From an uncultured Massilia sp. (GTDB taxonomy: Bacteria > Pseudomonadota > Gammaproteobacteria > Burkholderiales > Burkholderiaceae): a stretch of DNA of 15,574 bases. This document shows, one piece after another, positions 1 to 7,557 of this stretch. The position numbers and the translations under genes are program-made. Where the stretch lies: NCBI GenBank assembly GCA_946886065.1, contig CAMPHU010000104.1, positions 1 to 15,574 on the forward strand, given 5' to 3'. The notes beneath the pieces are model-generated. The model made no database searches and was not told where the DNA came from. It worked only from the letters and a program-made list of their open reading frames with translations. How positions within the stretch are numbered: the stretch's first letter is position 1; every line of letters starts with the position of its first letter.

Positions 1-1967
1 TTCTGCCAGCGCAGGCGCGCTTCGTTCGGCGTTTCGGTGCGCTCGATCAGGAGCCTGGGCGGGTTGACTGGCCGCTGGAAGCCGATCTCCAGGCAGACGT
101 AGACGTTCTTGACCTCGCACCTGTCCTCGTTCTTCTTTTGGTAATTTAGCTTCTCGGTCAATACACGCCGATGCTCGCTGCATTTCGCCACTTTGCCCTT
201 GTATAAGGCCGGACGCGGACTCTGAACCGGCTGGTAGCCGCGCAAGGCCGCAGCGATGCCGGCCGGGTCATCGATGCATTCCCAGTAGCTGCCGTTGATG
301 CCGTAATCGCTCGTGACCGAGATTGCGGCATCGATCTGGTCGACGTTCTCGCTGGCGCCATAGCGATTTCGCGCGTCAGGAAAGGCCCCTTCGCCCATGC
401 TGGCGACGATCGGCTTCGGCAATGCCTCGCCGGTGATGCGGCGCAGCCCGAACCGGGCCTGCTCCTCGGGCGACGCGCCGCCAGGCGCATCGCCAGGACG
501 ATGCAGGTGCTCGCGCAGGGCATAATTGCTCGTCAACGAATCGCTCGCGGCCGTGTGGGCATGATCGTCTTCGCCCGGCACGCGTAGCGTAAAGTCGTGC
601 GGCGGCTGGCCGACCATGACGAAATGGCCACTCCGGAAATCTGGACGGCGCTTCAGGGTGAATACGCGCTGGAAGAAACCCGTACCGAGTTCGGCAAGCG
701 GTCGCCGTACCGACGAGGTAGGCACGGCGACCGTTTTGCTTTGCTGAGGCGCGGCATCCTTGAACGGCAGGCGGGCTCCGGTCTGCCGGGTCTCGAGGCG
801 GTGCCCGCGCAAGATGTCAGGCACGCCCTGCCAGCCTATCCCCTCGACGCCGGCAAATGCCACGGTCATGTCTTCCGGCGAGAAGTACAGGTAGACCTTG
901 CCGCGATTGTCACGGTCCGCTGCCGCCTTCCACTTGGGACCGACGGCGCCGACATGCTTCTTTGTATCGGACAGCTCCGCCAGCCCGGGTGCCTGGTGCT
1001 TTTTCGCCTGCACGCCCTTGATGATGTTCGCCAGGGTGCTCAAGCGGGCGTGCAAGGTCTGGCCGCCGCTGATGGCCCGGTAGCTGTCCGGGTTCTTCAT
1101 CATCAGCGCATCCGTACCGGAATAGCCATCGACAAGTGCTGCCGTTGTCGGTAGTTCATCGATGAGGCTGTATGGTGGATTGCAAAGGATCAGGGTGTCG
1201 GCCGGCCGCGCGCCGGGCTGGCATTTCTGCATGCCCGGGTCAAGCAGAAACGCCTGTGCCAGCAGGCTGACCAGGCAACCCTGGCTGTGCGCGACGATCG
1301 ACACCGTTTCGTCCTCGTCATAGTCGCGGATCATCGAGATCAGGGCGGCCAGGCGCCGCGCCGCCAGGATCATGTAGAGCCGGCCCGGGTTTTTCAAGAT
1401 AGGATGGGTCGCGTCACGTGCCGCCCAGTCCAGGCTTCCGCCCGCATCGCTTTTCCCCCGATTCCACATCTCCGGCAGCGAACTGGTGGCGTTGGCGAAC
1501 GGTCCACCGCCTTTTGAAAAATCCCTGTCCAGGCGGTTGCCATAACGGTCGGTTGCCTGACCGTGCGGCGTTTTTCTCCAGTCGCGCACGTGCTGGGCTT
1601 CCTCTCGGAATCCCCAGTAAAACGGGATAACCGGGCTGTGCGTGTCATCCGTGACCTGCCGCTTGTAGAAAACGGCGTCAGGATCCTCTTCCAGCTTGCT
1701 GCGGTCTGCTGTTTGCGGCATGCGGTAAGCAGCCGGCCTCAAGTCACCACACAGGCGTTCCGTCAGGCCTTCGCACAGCCCCGACTCGACCGCGTCGTAT
1801 GCGACACCAACGTCATTCACGCCATGCACGAGGATGATCGAGCCCGGCAGGTTGTGCCTGACCCCGACGATCCTTTTATTGGCTTGCCCCGGCAAGGTCA
1901 CTCCCTTGCCGGTGCCTCTGCTGAAAGGCAGTTTCTTGTAAAGCCCCGAGCTCTTTGCAGTGGTCAT
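1..1967 (-). CDS. Tle3-like type VI secretion lipase effector (C-terminus off the left edge)
   Basis: About 655 residues are visible and the frame is open to the left edge, so the protein is partial at its C-terminus. Seen: an alpha/beta-hydrolase core with an oxyanion-region motif VHGVND (47-52), a nucleophile elbow AHSQG (226-230, candidate nucleophile S228) and a candidate acid in SPEDMTV (D366). Beyond about residue 480 it resembles the DUF3274 region of Tle3 phospholipases (ITGEALPKPI, then a DQIDAA segment). There is no signal peptide, as expected for a T6SS cargo. Known for the family: Tle enzymes are loaded on VgrG and attack phospholipids of rival cells. The ATG overlaps the vgrG stop (ATGA), so the two are translationally coupled, which fits a cognate cargo. 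No adaptor gene lies between them; a chaperone and an immunity gene would be expected to the left, outside the window. The Tle3 assignment is by motif and context; phospholipid specificity is inferred. Confidence 0.82.
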   Translation of the reverse strand, partial: MTTAKSSGLYKKLPFSRGTGKGVTLPGQANKRIVGVRHNLPGSIILVHGVNDVGVAYDAVESGLCEGLTERLCGDLRPAAYRMPQTADRSKLEEDPDAVFYKRQVTDDTHSPVIPFYWGFREEAQHVRDWRKTPHGQATDRYGNRLDRDFSKGGGPFANATSSLPEMWNRGKSDAGGSLDWAARDATHPILKNPGRLYMILAARRLAALISMIRDYDEDETVSIVAHSQGCLVSLLAQAFLLDPGMQKCQPGARPADTLILCNPPYSLIDELPTTAALVDGYSGTDALMMKNPDSYRAISGGQTLHARLSTLANIIKGVQAKKHQAPGLAELSDTKKHVGAVGPKWKAAADRDNRGKVYLYFSPEDMTVAFAGVEGIGWQGVPDILRGHRLETRQTGARLPFKDAAPQQSKTVAVPTSSVRRPLAELGTGFFQRVFTLKRRPDFRSGHFVMVGQPPHDFTLRVPGEDDHAHTAASDSLTSNYALREHLHRPGDAPGGASPEEQARFGLRRITGEALPKPIVASMGEGAFPDARNRYGASENVDQIDAAISVTSDYGINGSYWECIDDPAGIAAALRGYQPVQSPRPALYKGKVAKCSEHRRVLTEKLNYQKKNEDRCEVKNVYVCLEIGFQRPVNPPRLLIERTETPNEARLRWQ

Positions 1968-4777
1968 GACTGCCCTTTCTCCTCGAGATAAATGCTGGCG
2001 AGGTGCATTTGTTCGTGCTTCAAGGTCGTGGTTGCGCCAGCGTCGTCCGACTCGCCTTCGCTACTGCCTGCCGGCGACTCGATCTTGTAAGCCAGGCCGG
2101 CCGCGGGCACGCCGCCGTCGAGATGGGGGTAGAGGCGGGATTCGAACGCAAGATCGGTTCCGTCCTTCTTGAATGAGGGGAGTTCGGCGCTCATTGTTTG
2201 AGGTCCCTCCCAGATGAAATCCGGAGCGTGGAACTTGAGAGCTTGCTTGCTTCCCAAGACAGGGGCGCCTTCTCCCAGCTTGAGGAAGGAACCATCTTCC
2301 GTTACAAACAGGATGCTCTTGGCCGCTACGGTGATTGCCCCCTCGTTGGCGCTCACCTGAATGTCCTTCGCCGAGTTGACGGCGATGTCGTCGTGCTGGC
2401 TCTGTAGCAGCAGCTTGCCCTTGTGTGCGATCGCATTGAACCCGCCGCTGCGGGCAAAGAGCGAGACGCCGTCACCGGCATTGACTGCGAAGCGTTGTCC
2501 CGCGGTGAGCTGCAGATGCTGTTGGGCGGTCGTGTCGATGTTGGTGCCCGAGTAGCTCACGATGGCGCTGGAACTCGCGAAACCGATCCCGGCGGGTGAG
2601 GTCATCGCGATCACCGGTTCCCTCGGCTCGGAGCTTTCCGGCTCGGTATTGCTGCCGCCCTCCCACTGCTTAAACCGTGAAAGCAGCGCTTCCTGCTCCT
2701 TCGTATCGAGGTTCAGGCCATTGTGTTCGGCCGCGTAGCTACCGAGGGAAGTGCACAGCTGGCCGCATTCGCGCAAGAGCTCGAGATATTCGCTGCGCGC
2801 CAGCTGGAGGCCTTTGGTTCCGGCGCCGCCGAGCAGCTTCCAGGCACTGATCAGGATTCCACGCGCGGCCCGCAAGGCAATGGCTTCGTCCGTACGCAAT
2901 TCCGCGCCTTCGCCACGCGGGCGGGAGCCATCCTGCCGACGCGGTTCCGTGAGGTATCCCAGGTTCAGCTCACTCGCGCCATGGTCGCTCGCCAACTGTG
3001 CGCTGATCTGGCCGGATGTGTCATCCAGCCGAAGCTGGTTGCCGCGCTGGCCGCGCACCTCGCGACTACGAATGCCCGACTGGTAACGCGTATCAGGCAA
3101 GCCGTCTTCCCGGACAAATACCGGTGGCGGCGCGTCGCCGTTGTACACCTGGCCGATAATGACCGGCTTATCGGGGTCTCCCCCGGCAAAGGCGACAAGT
3201 ACCTCCGTCCCGACGGGCGGAAGCAGGCGCGCGCCACACTGACCGCTGTTGCCCGGGCCGTCGCCAGCCCAATTGGACGATACCCGCACCCAGGCCGAGT
3301 CGCGGTCTGAATCCGAACTGCCGGCACCGGCCGCGTGTGCGTGGTCCTCCGGGCGTGTGGCGAGAAACCGGATCTTGACGCGGCCGAGATGATCGCACCA
3401 GACCACTTCGTTGTCCGGGCCGACCACGATGGCGCTCTGCAGCTGTGGCAAGAGTTGGGCTGGGCGAGGCGGGACGATGCGGATGTTGCGCCGGACGCAC
3501 TCAAAGCAGGTCTTGAAGCGTAGTGATTCATCGTCGCCGGTTGCGATGAGCATTGCTGCGTCACGAGGCCAACCACTGCGTTCGAACAGCCGCTCTACGC
3601 GGGCGCTGATCTCCACCGGAAGATTGTTCTCGGCTGCGATATGCTGCGAAGTGAGGACGAATTCGCGTTCGTTGGCGGAATGTGTATCGATCTCCGGATG
3701 CCCTTCCAGGCTGAACCACTCGCCAACGGCAAAGTCGCGCACTCCGCCTTCGCCTTTGAACCATTTGCTTGCGTATTCGTGTTGCGCCACCTGCGCATCG
3801 CTCAACTCCGCGAGATCGCGCGTGTTGTCACCGAGATGTGGGGCGCCAGTCCGATAATGTTCCAGCCCGGCGGCTAACTCGTTGCCGTGCGCTCCCTGGT
3901 TCGCTTGGGTCGCCACCCGGGTCGTCATGAACATCGTATTTCGCGGCTGTAGATAGTCCCAGCTGTGCAGCGAGCCGGCGCCCGGTTGGAGCTTGCGTAC
4001 CGCGCTCCAGCCCGTGATGGCGTCGCGCTGCTCGGTGGCGGCATCCCGATGGAAACGCACAGTGCCGGCCGAATTCGGGCCGAGCTTGCTGGAATCGTCG
4101 AACAGCACCAGTGTATGGCCACAAGGGGATCGTGGTCCGCTGCCGGAGGCGCTTCTTGCATTCGTTAATCCCGAACGAAAGAACCAGGCGATGCCACGCC
4201 GCTGCATCAGCCGCCGGACGAAGTCAGCGTCTGACTCGTTGTGCTGCATGATGAACTGGCGGCGCGGGTGTTGACGGCCGGCGAGCCTGGGATCGATCTG
4301 CAGGTCGAAGGCGCCCGCCAGGACCGGCATGCTTCTTTGCCACTCACCGACAAGTATCTCGATAATGTCCAGTTCGTTTTTGTCCCGGAACACCCGGGTG
4401 CTGGATCTGTTTTCCAGTACCGAAAGCGCGTCGCGGATGACTAGCTGGTAGCTTGCGAGACCGCCATCGCTTTGGCCCGATGCGGCTTCGGTCACGATGC
4501 CGCAAATGCGGCGCAGTTGCCCGCGGTCGGTGACGACCTGCAGCTCGCAAGCTGCGCCGATGAAGTTCTTGAGCGGCAGTGTCGCACTTGCGGCTACACA
4601 GAAAATCCGGAACTCGAAGCCGCCGCAGATCGCCTCGCTGCCAGCAACCCGTTGAGGGAGCAGTAACTCGTCTGCGGTGCCATCGGCGCCCTCCAGCACC
4701 AGGCGAAGCGGCCTGTTGCGCGTCGCGAGCCTGTACTGGGCGGGGCCGAACGCGATTGCCATGTCATTGACTGTCAT
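1964..4777 (-). CDS. vgrG: Type VI secretion spike protein VgrG
   Basis: VgrG forms the trimeric spike tip of the T6SS and carries effectors out of the cell. The 937 residues show an N-terminal Rhs/VgrG (phage gpD-like) region (about 10-400), a gp5 OB-fold (about 450-547) with DHLGRVKIRF, WVRVSSNWAG and GGDPDKPVIIGQVYN, a T6SS-Vgr segment (about 570-680), and a DUF2345 beta-helix (about 720-865). A tail of some 75 residues follows (862-937). It contains FESRLYPHLDGGVPAAGLAY, a divergent form of the 'aF-L-d-tG-p-pgl-Yri' motif common on Burkholderiales VgrGs, and may contact cargo. The ATG at 4777 is chosen because GGGAG lies 9-10 nt upstream. The stop overlaps the start of the lipase gene by 4 bp. 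The AT-richer upstream region suggests its own promoter, but no clear box was found. No baseplate or sheath genes are in the window, so this looks like an orphan vgrG-effector island. Confidence 0.95.
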   Translation of the reverse strand: MTVNDMAIAFGPAQYRLATRNRPLRLVLEGADGTADELLLPQRVAGSEAICGGFEFRIFCVAASATLPLKNFIGAACELQVVTDRGQLRRICGIVTEAASGQSDGGLASYQLVIRDALSVLENRSSTRVFRDKNELDIIEILVGEWQRSMPVLAGAFDLQIDPRLAGRQHPRRQFIMQHNESDADFVRRLMQRRGIAWFFRSGLTNARSASGSGPRSPCGHTLVLFDDSSKLGPNSAGTVRFHRDAATEQRDAITGWSAVRKLQPGAGSLHSWDYLQPRNTMFMTTRVATQANQGAHGNELAAGLEHYRTGAPHLGDNTRDLAELSDAQVAQHEYASKWFKGEGGVRDFAVGEWFSLEGHPEIDTHSANEREFVLTSQHIAAENNLPVEISARVERLFERSGWPRDAAMLIATGDDESLRFKTCFECVRRNIRIVPPRPAQLLPQLQSAIVVGPDNEVVWCDHLGRVKIRFLATRPEDHAHAAGAGSSDSDRDSAWVRVSSNWAGDGPGNSGQCGARLLPPVGTEVLVAFAGGDPDKPVIIGQVYNGDAPPPVFVREDGLPDTRYQSGIRSREVRGQRGNQLRLDDTSGQISAQLASDHGASELNLGYLTEPRRQDGSRPRGEGAELRTDEAIALRAARGILISAWKLLGGAGTKGLQLARSEYLELLRECGQLCTSLGSYAAEHNGLNLDTKEQEALLSRFKQWEGGSNTEPESSEPREPVIAMTSPAGIGFASSSAIVSYSGTNIDTTAQQHLQLTAGQRFAVNAGDGVSLFARSGGFNAIAHKGKLLLQSQHDDIAVNSAKDIQVSANEGAITVAAKSILFVTEDGSFLKLGEGAPVLGSKQALKFHAPDFIWEGPQTMSAELPSFKKDGTDLAFESRLYPHLDGGVPAAGLAYKIESPAGSSEGESDDAGATTTLKHEQMHLASIYLEEKGQS

Positions 4778-4804
4778 GTCTTGTCGCTCCCATCAGCTTG
4801 AATG

Positions 4805-4850
4805 GGCAGCTTCGCAGTTCTGCAGGGGTAAGCACTGCCGAAAAGCTGCC
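4805..4850 (-). other. Nested stem-loop in the vgrG leader
   Basis: An inverted repeat lies just upstream of the vgrG ribosome-binding site. GGCAGCTT (4805-4812) pairs with AAGCTGCC (4843-4850). An inner pair, GCAGT (4814-4818) with ACTGC (4834-4838), stacks on it after a small asymmetric bulge. In the vgrG transcript this would fold about 28 nt before the start codon and could affect translation or stability. The pairing is seen directly; any regulatory role is inferred. Confidence 0.4.
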
Positions 4851-4931
4851 GCCTGAGGTAATGAAAACCTCTCAATTATTCAAGGATGTGCGCGAGTAAA
4901 ACTTGAGCAGGAACAACTTTTCGACGCTCGA

Positions 4932-4947
4932 GACGGACAGGTCCGTC
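4932..4947. repeat. 16-bp palindrome, possible operator
   Basis: GACGGAC-AG-GTCCGTC is a perfect 7-bp inverted repeat with a 2-bp centre, 154 bp upstream of the vgrG start. No T-tract follows on either strand, so it does not look like an intrinsic terminator. A dimeric regulator site upstream of vgrG is possible, or it may form part of a structured RNA with the adjacent longer repeat. Confidence 0.45.
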
Positions 4948-4958
4948 AAAGCTGGGCC

Positions 4959-5017
4959 GAAGCGCTATGCTGTCCGGAAGGTAAAGAAACCAGCTTCACT
5001 GGACGGCATATCGCTTC
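4959..5017 (-). terminator. Long hairpin after the halogenase operon, terminator-like
   Basis: Two 17-nt arms (4959-4975 and 5001-5017) are complementary at 15 Watson-Crick positions, plus one G-U pair and one mismatch, around a 25-nt loop. A small CCAG/CTGG hairpin (4990-5002), followed on the minus strand by T-rich TTTCTTTAC, overlaps the loop. The structure begins 10 bp after the stop of halogenase A, where the operon transcript should end. There is no long U-tract after the outer stem, so strong intrinsic termination is uncertain. It may instead protect the 3' end, be a REP-like element, or be read in both directions. Confidence 0.45.
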
Positions 5018-5027
5018 AGGGGGTAGT

Positions 5028-6530
5028 CTATTTTGGCGCTGCGCAGTAGCGTTCGACGTACTGCTGATGGGGCGGCAGCCCGCTCACCGTCTTGTCGATC
5101 GAGCTCTTGATCGCACCGAGGAAATGGGCCAGCTCCTCGTCACCCATCAGGTCGGCCGTCTGGTGGTGGCGCAGCGGCATCACGCCCTGCCCCAGCAGCA
5201 CCTGGACCCAGGAGTTCTCGGCGAACAGCTCGTTCGCGTTGCGGAACACCCGGCCCGATTCGCGGAACAAGTCGATCCGGTGGCGCAGGCCGGCCGGCAC
5301 CTCCATGTTGCGCGCATCGCGCCAGTACGGCGTGTCGACGCGGTTGCTCACGTGGTAGTGCAGGATGATGAAGTCGCGGATATGCTCGATCTCGGTCCAG
5401 GCCTGCTTGTTGTACTCGTCCACGTCGGCCTGGGCGATGCCTTCGGTCGGGAACATCTGCATCAGGCGGATGATGCTGCGCTGGATCAGGTGGATGCTGG
5501 TCGATTCGATCGGCTCCAGGAAGCCGCTCGACAGGCCGACGGCCACGCAGTTGCCCTTCCATACCTGCTTGCGCTGGCCCGGCTGGAACCTGATGACGCG
5601 CGGCTTCATCAGGGGTTCGCCCTCGATGTTGTCCATCAAGGCCTGGATCGCCTGCTCCTGCTCCACGTAGCGGCTGGAGAACACGATGCCGTTGCCGACC
5701 CGGCTCTGCAGCGGGATGCGCCATTGCCAGCCGAAGCCGTGCGCGATCGCCCGCGTGTAGGGCACGGCGTCACCCACCGACATCGTCTGCACCGCCGCGG
5801 CGCTGTCGTTGAACAGCCAATGCGACCAGTCCTCGTACCCTACCTTCATGGCCTGGCCGATCAGGAGCGCGCGGAAACCGGTGCAGTCGATGAACAGGTC
5901 GCCCTCGATGTCGGCGCCGGAATCGAGGGTGAGCGAGCGGATATGCCCCGTGAGGGCGCTGGTGGTCACGTCGACGATCTTGCCTTCGATGCGCTGCACG
6001 CCGTGGCGCTCGCTGAAGGTGCGCAGGAAGCGCGCATAGGCGCTGGCGTCCAGGTGGTAGGCGTAGTTCATGCCGTCGCGCGGCAGGTGGGCGAAGCGCT
6101 TTTCCTGGGACGCGCGCAGCTCCAGGCAGTAGTCGCCGTACTCGCCGGCCAGGCCGCGCTCGCGGCCCTTGTGCCAGAAATGCTGGAAGCCGGCGGTCCA
6201 GTGGTCGGTGCCGGTCAGGCCGAAGGAGTGGATGTAGTCTTCCCGGACGTTGCGCCAGTTCTCGAAGCTGATGCCCAGCTTGAAGGTGGCCTGCGTGGCG
6301 GCCATGAATTCCTGTTCGCTGATCTCGAGCAGCTTGTGGAAGTGGATCAGGGTCGGGATGGTCGCCTCGCCCACGCCCACCGTCCCGATCTCGTCGGATT
6401 CGATCAGCCTGATGTCGAGGCGCTTGCCCAGCACCTTGGAGATGCAGGCGGCGGCCATCCAGCCAGCGGTGCCGCCCCCGGCGATGATCACCCGGCGCAC
6501 CGGGCGGCGGGTGAGAGTGCTCTGTTCCAC
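5028..6530 (-). CDS. Flavin-dependent tryptophan halogenase family protein (halogenase A)
   Basis: The 500 residues have all hallmarks of flavin-dependent tryptophan halogenases: FAD-binding GGGTAG (18-23) near the N-terminus, GVGEATIP (52-59), a lysine in TFKLG (K84) at the place of the catalytic Lys of PrnA/RebH, the WxWxIP signature (268-273) and EPIESTS (339-345), where E342 matches the catalytic Glu. Known for the family: reduced FAD, O2 and halide form HOX, which the Lys steers to an indole or other aromatic ring. The substrate here is unknown; relatives beside TonB receptors are poorly characterised and should not be assumed to act on free tryptophan. A GTG start at 6530 is used because AGGAGA sits 6-7 nt upstream and the FAD motif follows directly. 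It is the last gene of the operon, 13 nt after the cupin gene. No flavin reductase is nearby, so FADH2 must come from elsewhere. Confidence 0.9.
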   Translation of the reverse strand: MEQSTLTRRPVRRVIIAGGGTAGWMAAACISKVLGKRLDIRLIESDEIGTVGVGEATIPTLIHFHKLLEISEQEFMAATQATFKLGISFENWRNVREDYIHSFGLTGTDHWTAGFQHFWHKGRERGLAGEYGDYCLELRASQEKRFAHLPRDGMNYAYHLDASAYARFLRTFSERHGVQRIEGKIVDVTTSALTGHIRSLTLDSGADIEGDLFIDCTGFRALLIGQAMKVGYEDWSHWLFNDSAAAVQTMSVGDAVPYTRAIAHGFGWQWRIPLQSRVGNGIVFSSRYVEQEQAIQALMDNIEGEPLMKPRVIRFQPGQRKQVWKGNCVAVGLSSGFLEPIESTSIHLIQRSIIRLMQMFPTEGIAQADVDEYNKQAWTEIEHIRDFIILHYHVSNRVDTPYWRDARNMEVPAGLRHRIDLFRESGRVFRNANELFAENSWVQVLLGQGVMPLRHHQTADLMGDEELAHFLGAIKSSIDKTVSGLPPHQQYVERYCAAPK

Positions 6531-6543
6531 GGTCGGTCTCCTG

Positions 6544-7557
6544 TCAGCGGTTCATCCGCTTTAATAATTGGGTACGGATGCCGCGCGTGGCGTCGTCGTC
6601 CAGGGGCGCCAGGATGCGGCGGGCGGCTTCCGGGATATGGGCCGCCGTGTCGTCGCCGGCCTCGAACACGTAGTGGCGGAACAGCTCCTGCCAGGCCTTG
6701 CGCTGTTCCGGCGGCAGGTCGCGCACCGTCATCAGGGCGTGCATCAGGGCGTTGGTCGGCGTGTCCATGTAGTCCGGCGACTGGCGCCACCAGTAGTTGA
6801 CCAGCACATTGAAGCGGTCCAGCGCCTCCACGTGGTGCCACCACATGCTGGGAATGAACAGGGCGTCGCCCGGCGCCATCTCGGCCACCTGGGCGTGAGC
6901 CAGCGCCTCGGCAAAGCGCGGATACTTGCCATAATCCGGCCTGGCGAAATCGACCAGGCTGATGGCCTGCCCGGCCGGCGTGAAGTCGAGCGGGCCGACG
7001 TACAGGTTTTCCAGCTGCTTGGGCGGGAACAGGGTGAAGCGGCGCTGGCCGGCGGCCACGCAGGCCAGGTTGTCCGGCAGGTCGTAGTGGGCCGCGATGC
7101 GGGTGCGGTTGCCGATCCAGATGCTGGCCAGCGCATTGCGCGCGCCCAGGTCGACGTCGTTCTCGGCGCGGAAGCCCGGCAGGCAAGTATCGATCGTGGT
7201 CGAGCCGACGTAGATCGAGGGCGGCGGCTCGGTGCCGCGGTGCTTCTCCAGTTCCGCCAGCACGGTGTCGAGGCGCACCCGCACCGGGTAGAAATTGAAG
7301 CCGCTCAGGTCCTCGTTGTAGAAGTAGCGGCCCTCGATCTCGGGCGCGCCCAGCATGGCGCCGACGGTGGCGTCGCGGTAGAAGCGCCGCAGGTAGGCGT
7401 CGGCCGCCTGCTGCGAGCTGCGCGCCGCCTGGACCATCGGCCAATCGTCCACCAGGCCGCGCAGCAGCAGCGGCTCGGTGGACGCCAGGATCTCCGGGCC
7501 CAGGTCGCTCGGACGCAGGCCGGAGAGTTCGCGTACTTGTTTAGCGACCGGCAGCAT
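6544..7557 (-). CDS. Cupin_8/JmjC-type Fe(II)/2-oxoglutarate oxygenase, FIH-like
   Basis: A 337-residue cytosolic protein without signal peptide. The double-stranded beta-helix core carries an HxD...H metal triad: H157 and D159 in AAHYD, and H242 in IPSMWWHHVEAL. The stretch RRFTLFPPKQLENLY (172-186), then VDFARPDY and PGDALFIPSMWWHHVEAL, closely follows the asparaginyl hydroxylase FIH, with an Arg (R172) near the FIH 2-oxoglutarate-binding Lys. Known for the family: 2OG- and O2-dependent hydroxylation of protein or peptide side chains or small molecules; the substrate here is unknown. Its start overlaps the end of the SapC gene by 17 bp and halogenase A begins 13 nt after its stop, so the three are likely translated from one mRNA with coupling. 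Often annotated 'cupin-like' in TonB-receptor/halogenase clusters. Family call firm, hydroxylase activity inferred. Confidence 0.88.
   Translation of the reverse strand: MLPVAKQVRELSGLRPSDLGPEILASTEPLLLRGLVDDWPMVQAARSSQQAADAYLRRFYRDATVGAMLGAPEIEGRYFYNEDLSGFNFYPVRVRLDTVLAELEKHRGTEPPPSIYVGSTTIDTCLPGFRAENDVDLGARNALASIWIGNRTRIAAHYDLPDNLACVAAGQRRFTLFPPKQLENLYVGPLDFTPAGQAISLVDFARPDYGKYPRFAEALAHAQVAEMAPGDALFIPSMWWHHVEALDRFNVLVNYWWRQSPDYMDTPTNALMHALMTVRDLPPEQRKAWQELFRHYVFEAGDDTAAHIPEAARRILAPLDDDATRGIRTQLLKRMNR

Noticed and set aside
597..1991. Several plus-strand frames in the left 2 kb
   Set aside because: The minus strand carries one continuous frame with hydrolase motifs running off the edge; the plus-strand frames are short and featureless.
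4778..4930. Sigma-54 promoter for vgrG
   Set aside because: No GG-N10-GC pair with the expected flanks was found on the minus strand.
5028..6530. Pyrrolnitrin- or rebeccamycin-type biosynthetic halogenase cluster
   Set aside because: No accompanying biosynthetic genes are present; the neighbours are a TonB receptor, SapC and cupin_8, so free tryptophan is not assumed as substrate.
5067..6800. Plus-strand open frame of 577 codons opposite halogenase A and the cupin gene
   Set aside because: It crosses two well-supported minus-strand genes and reads as a compositional shadow without recognisable motifs.
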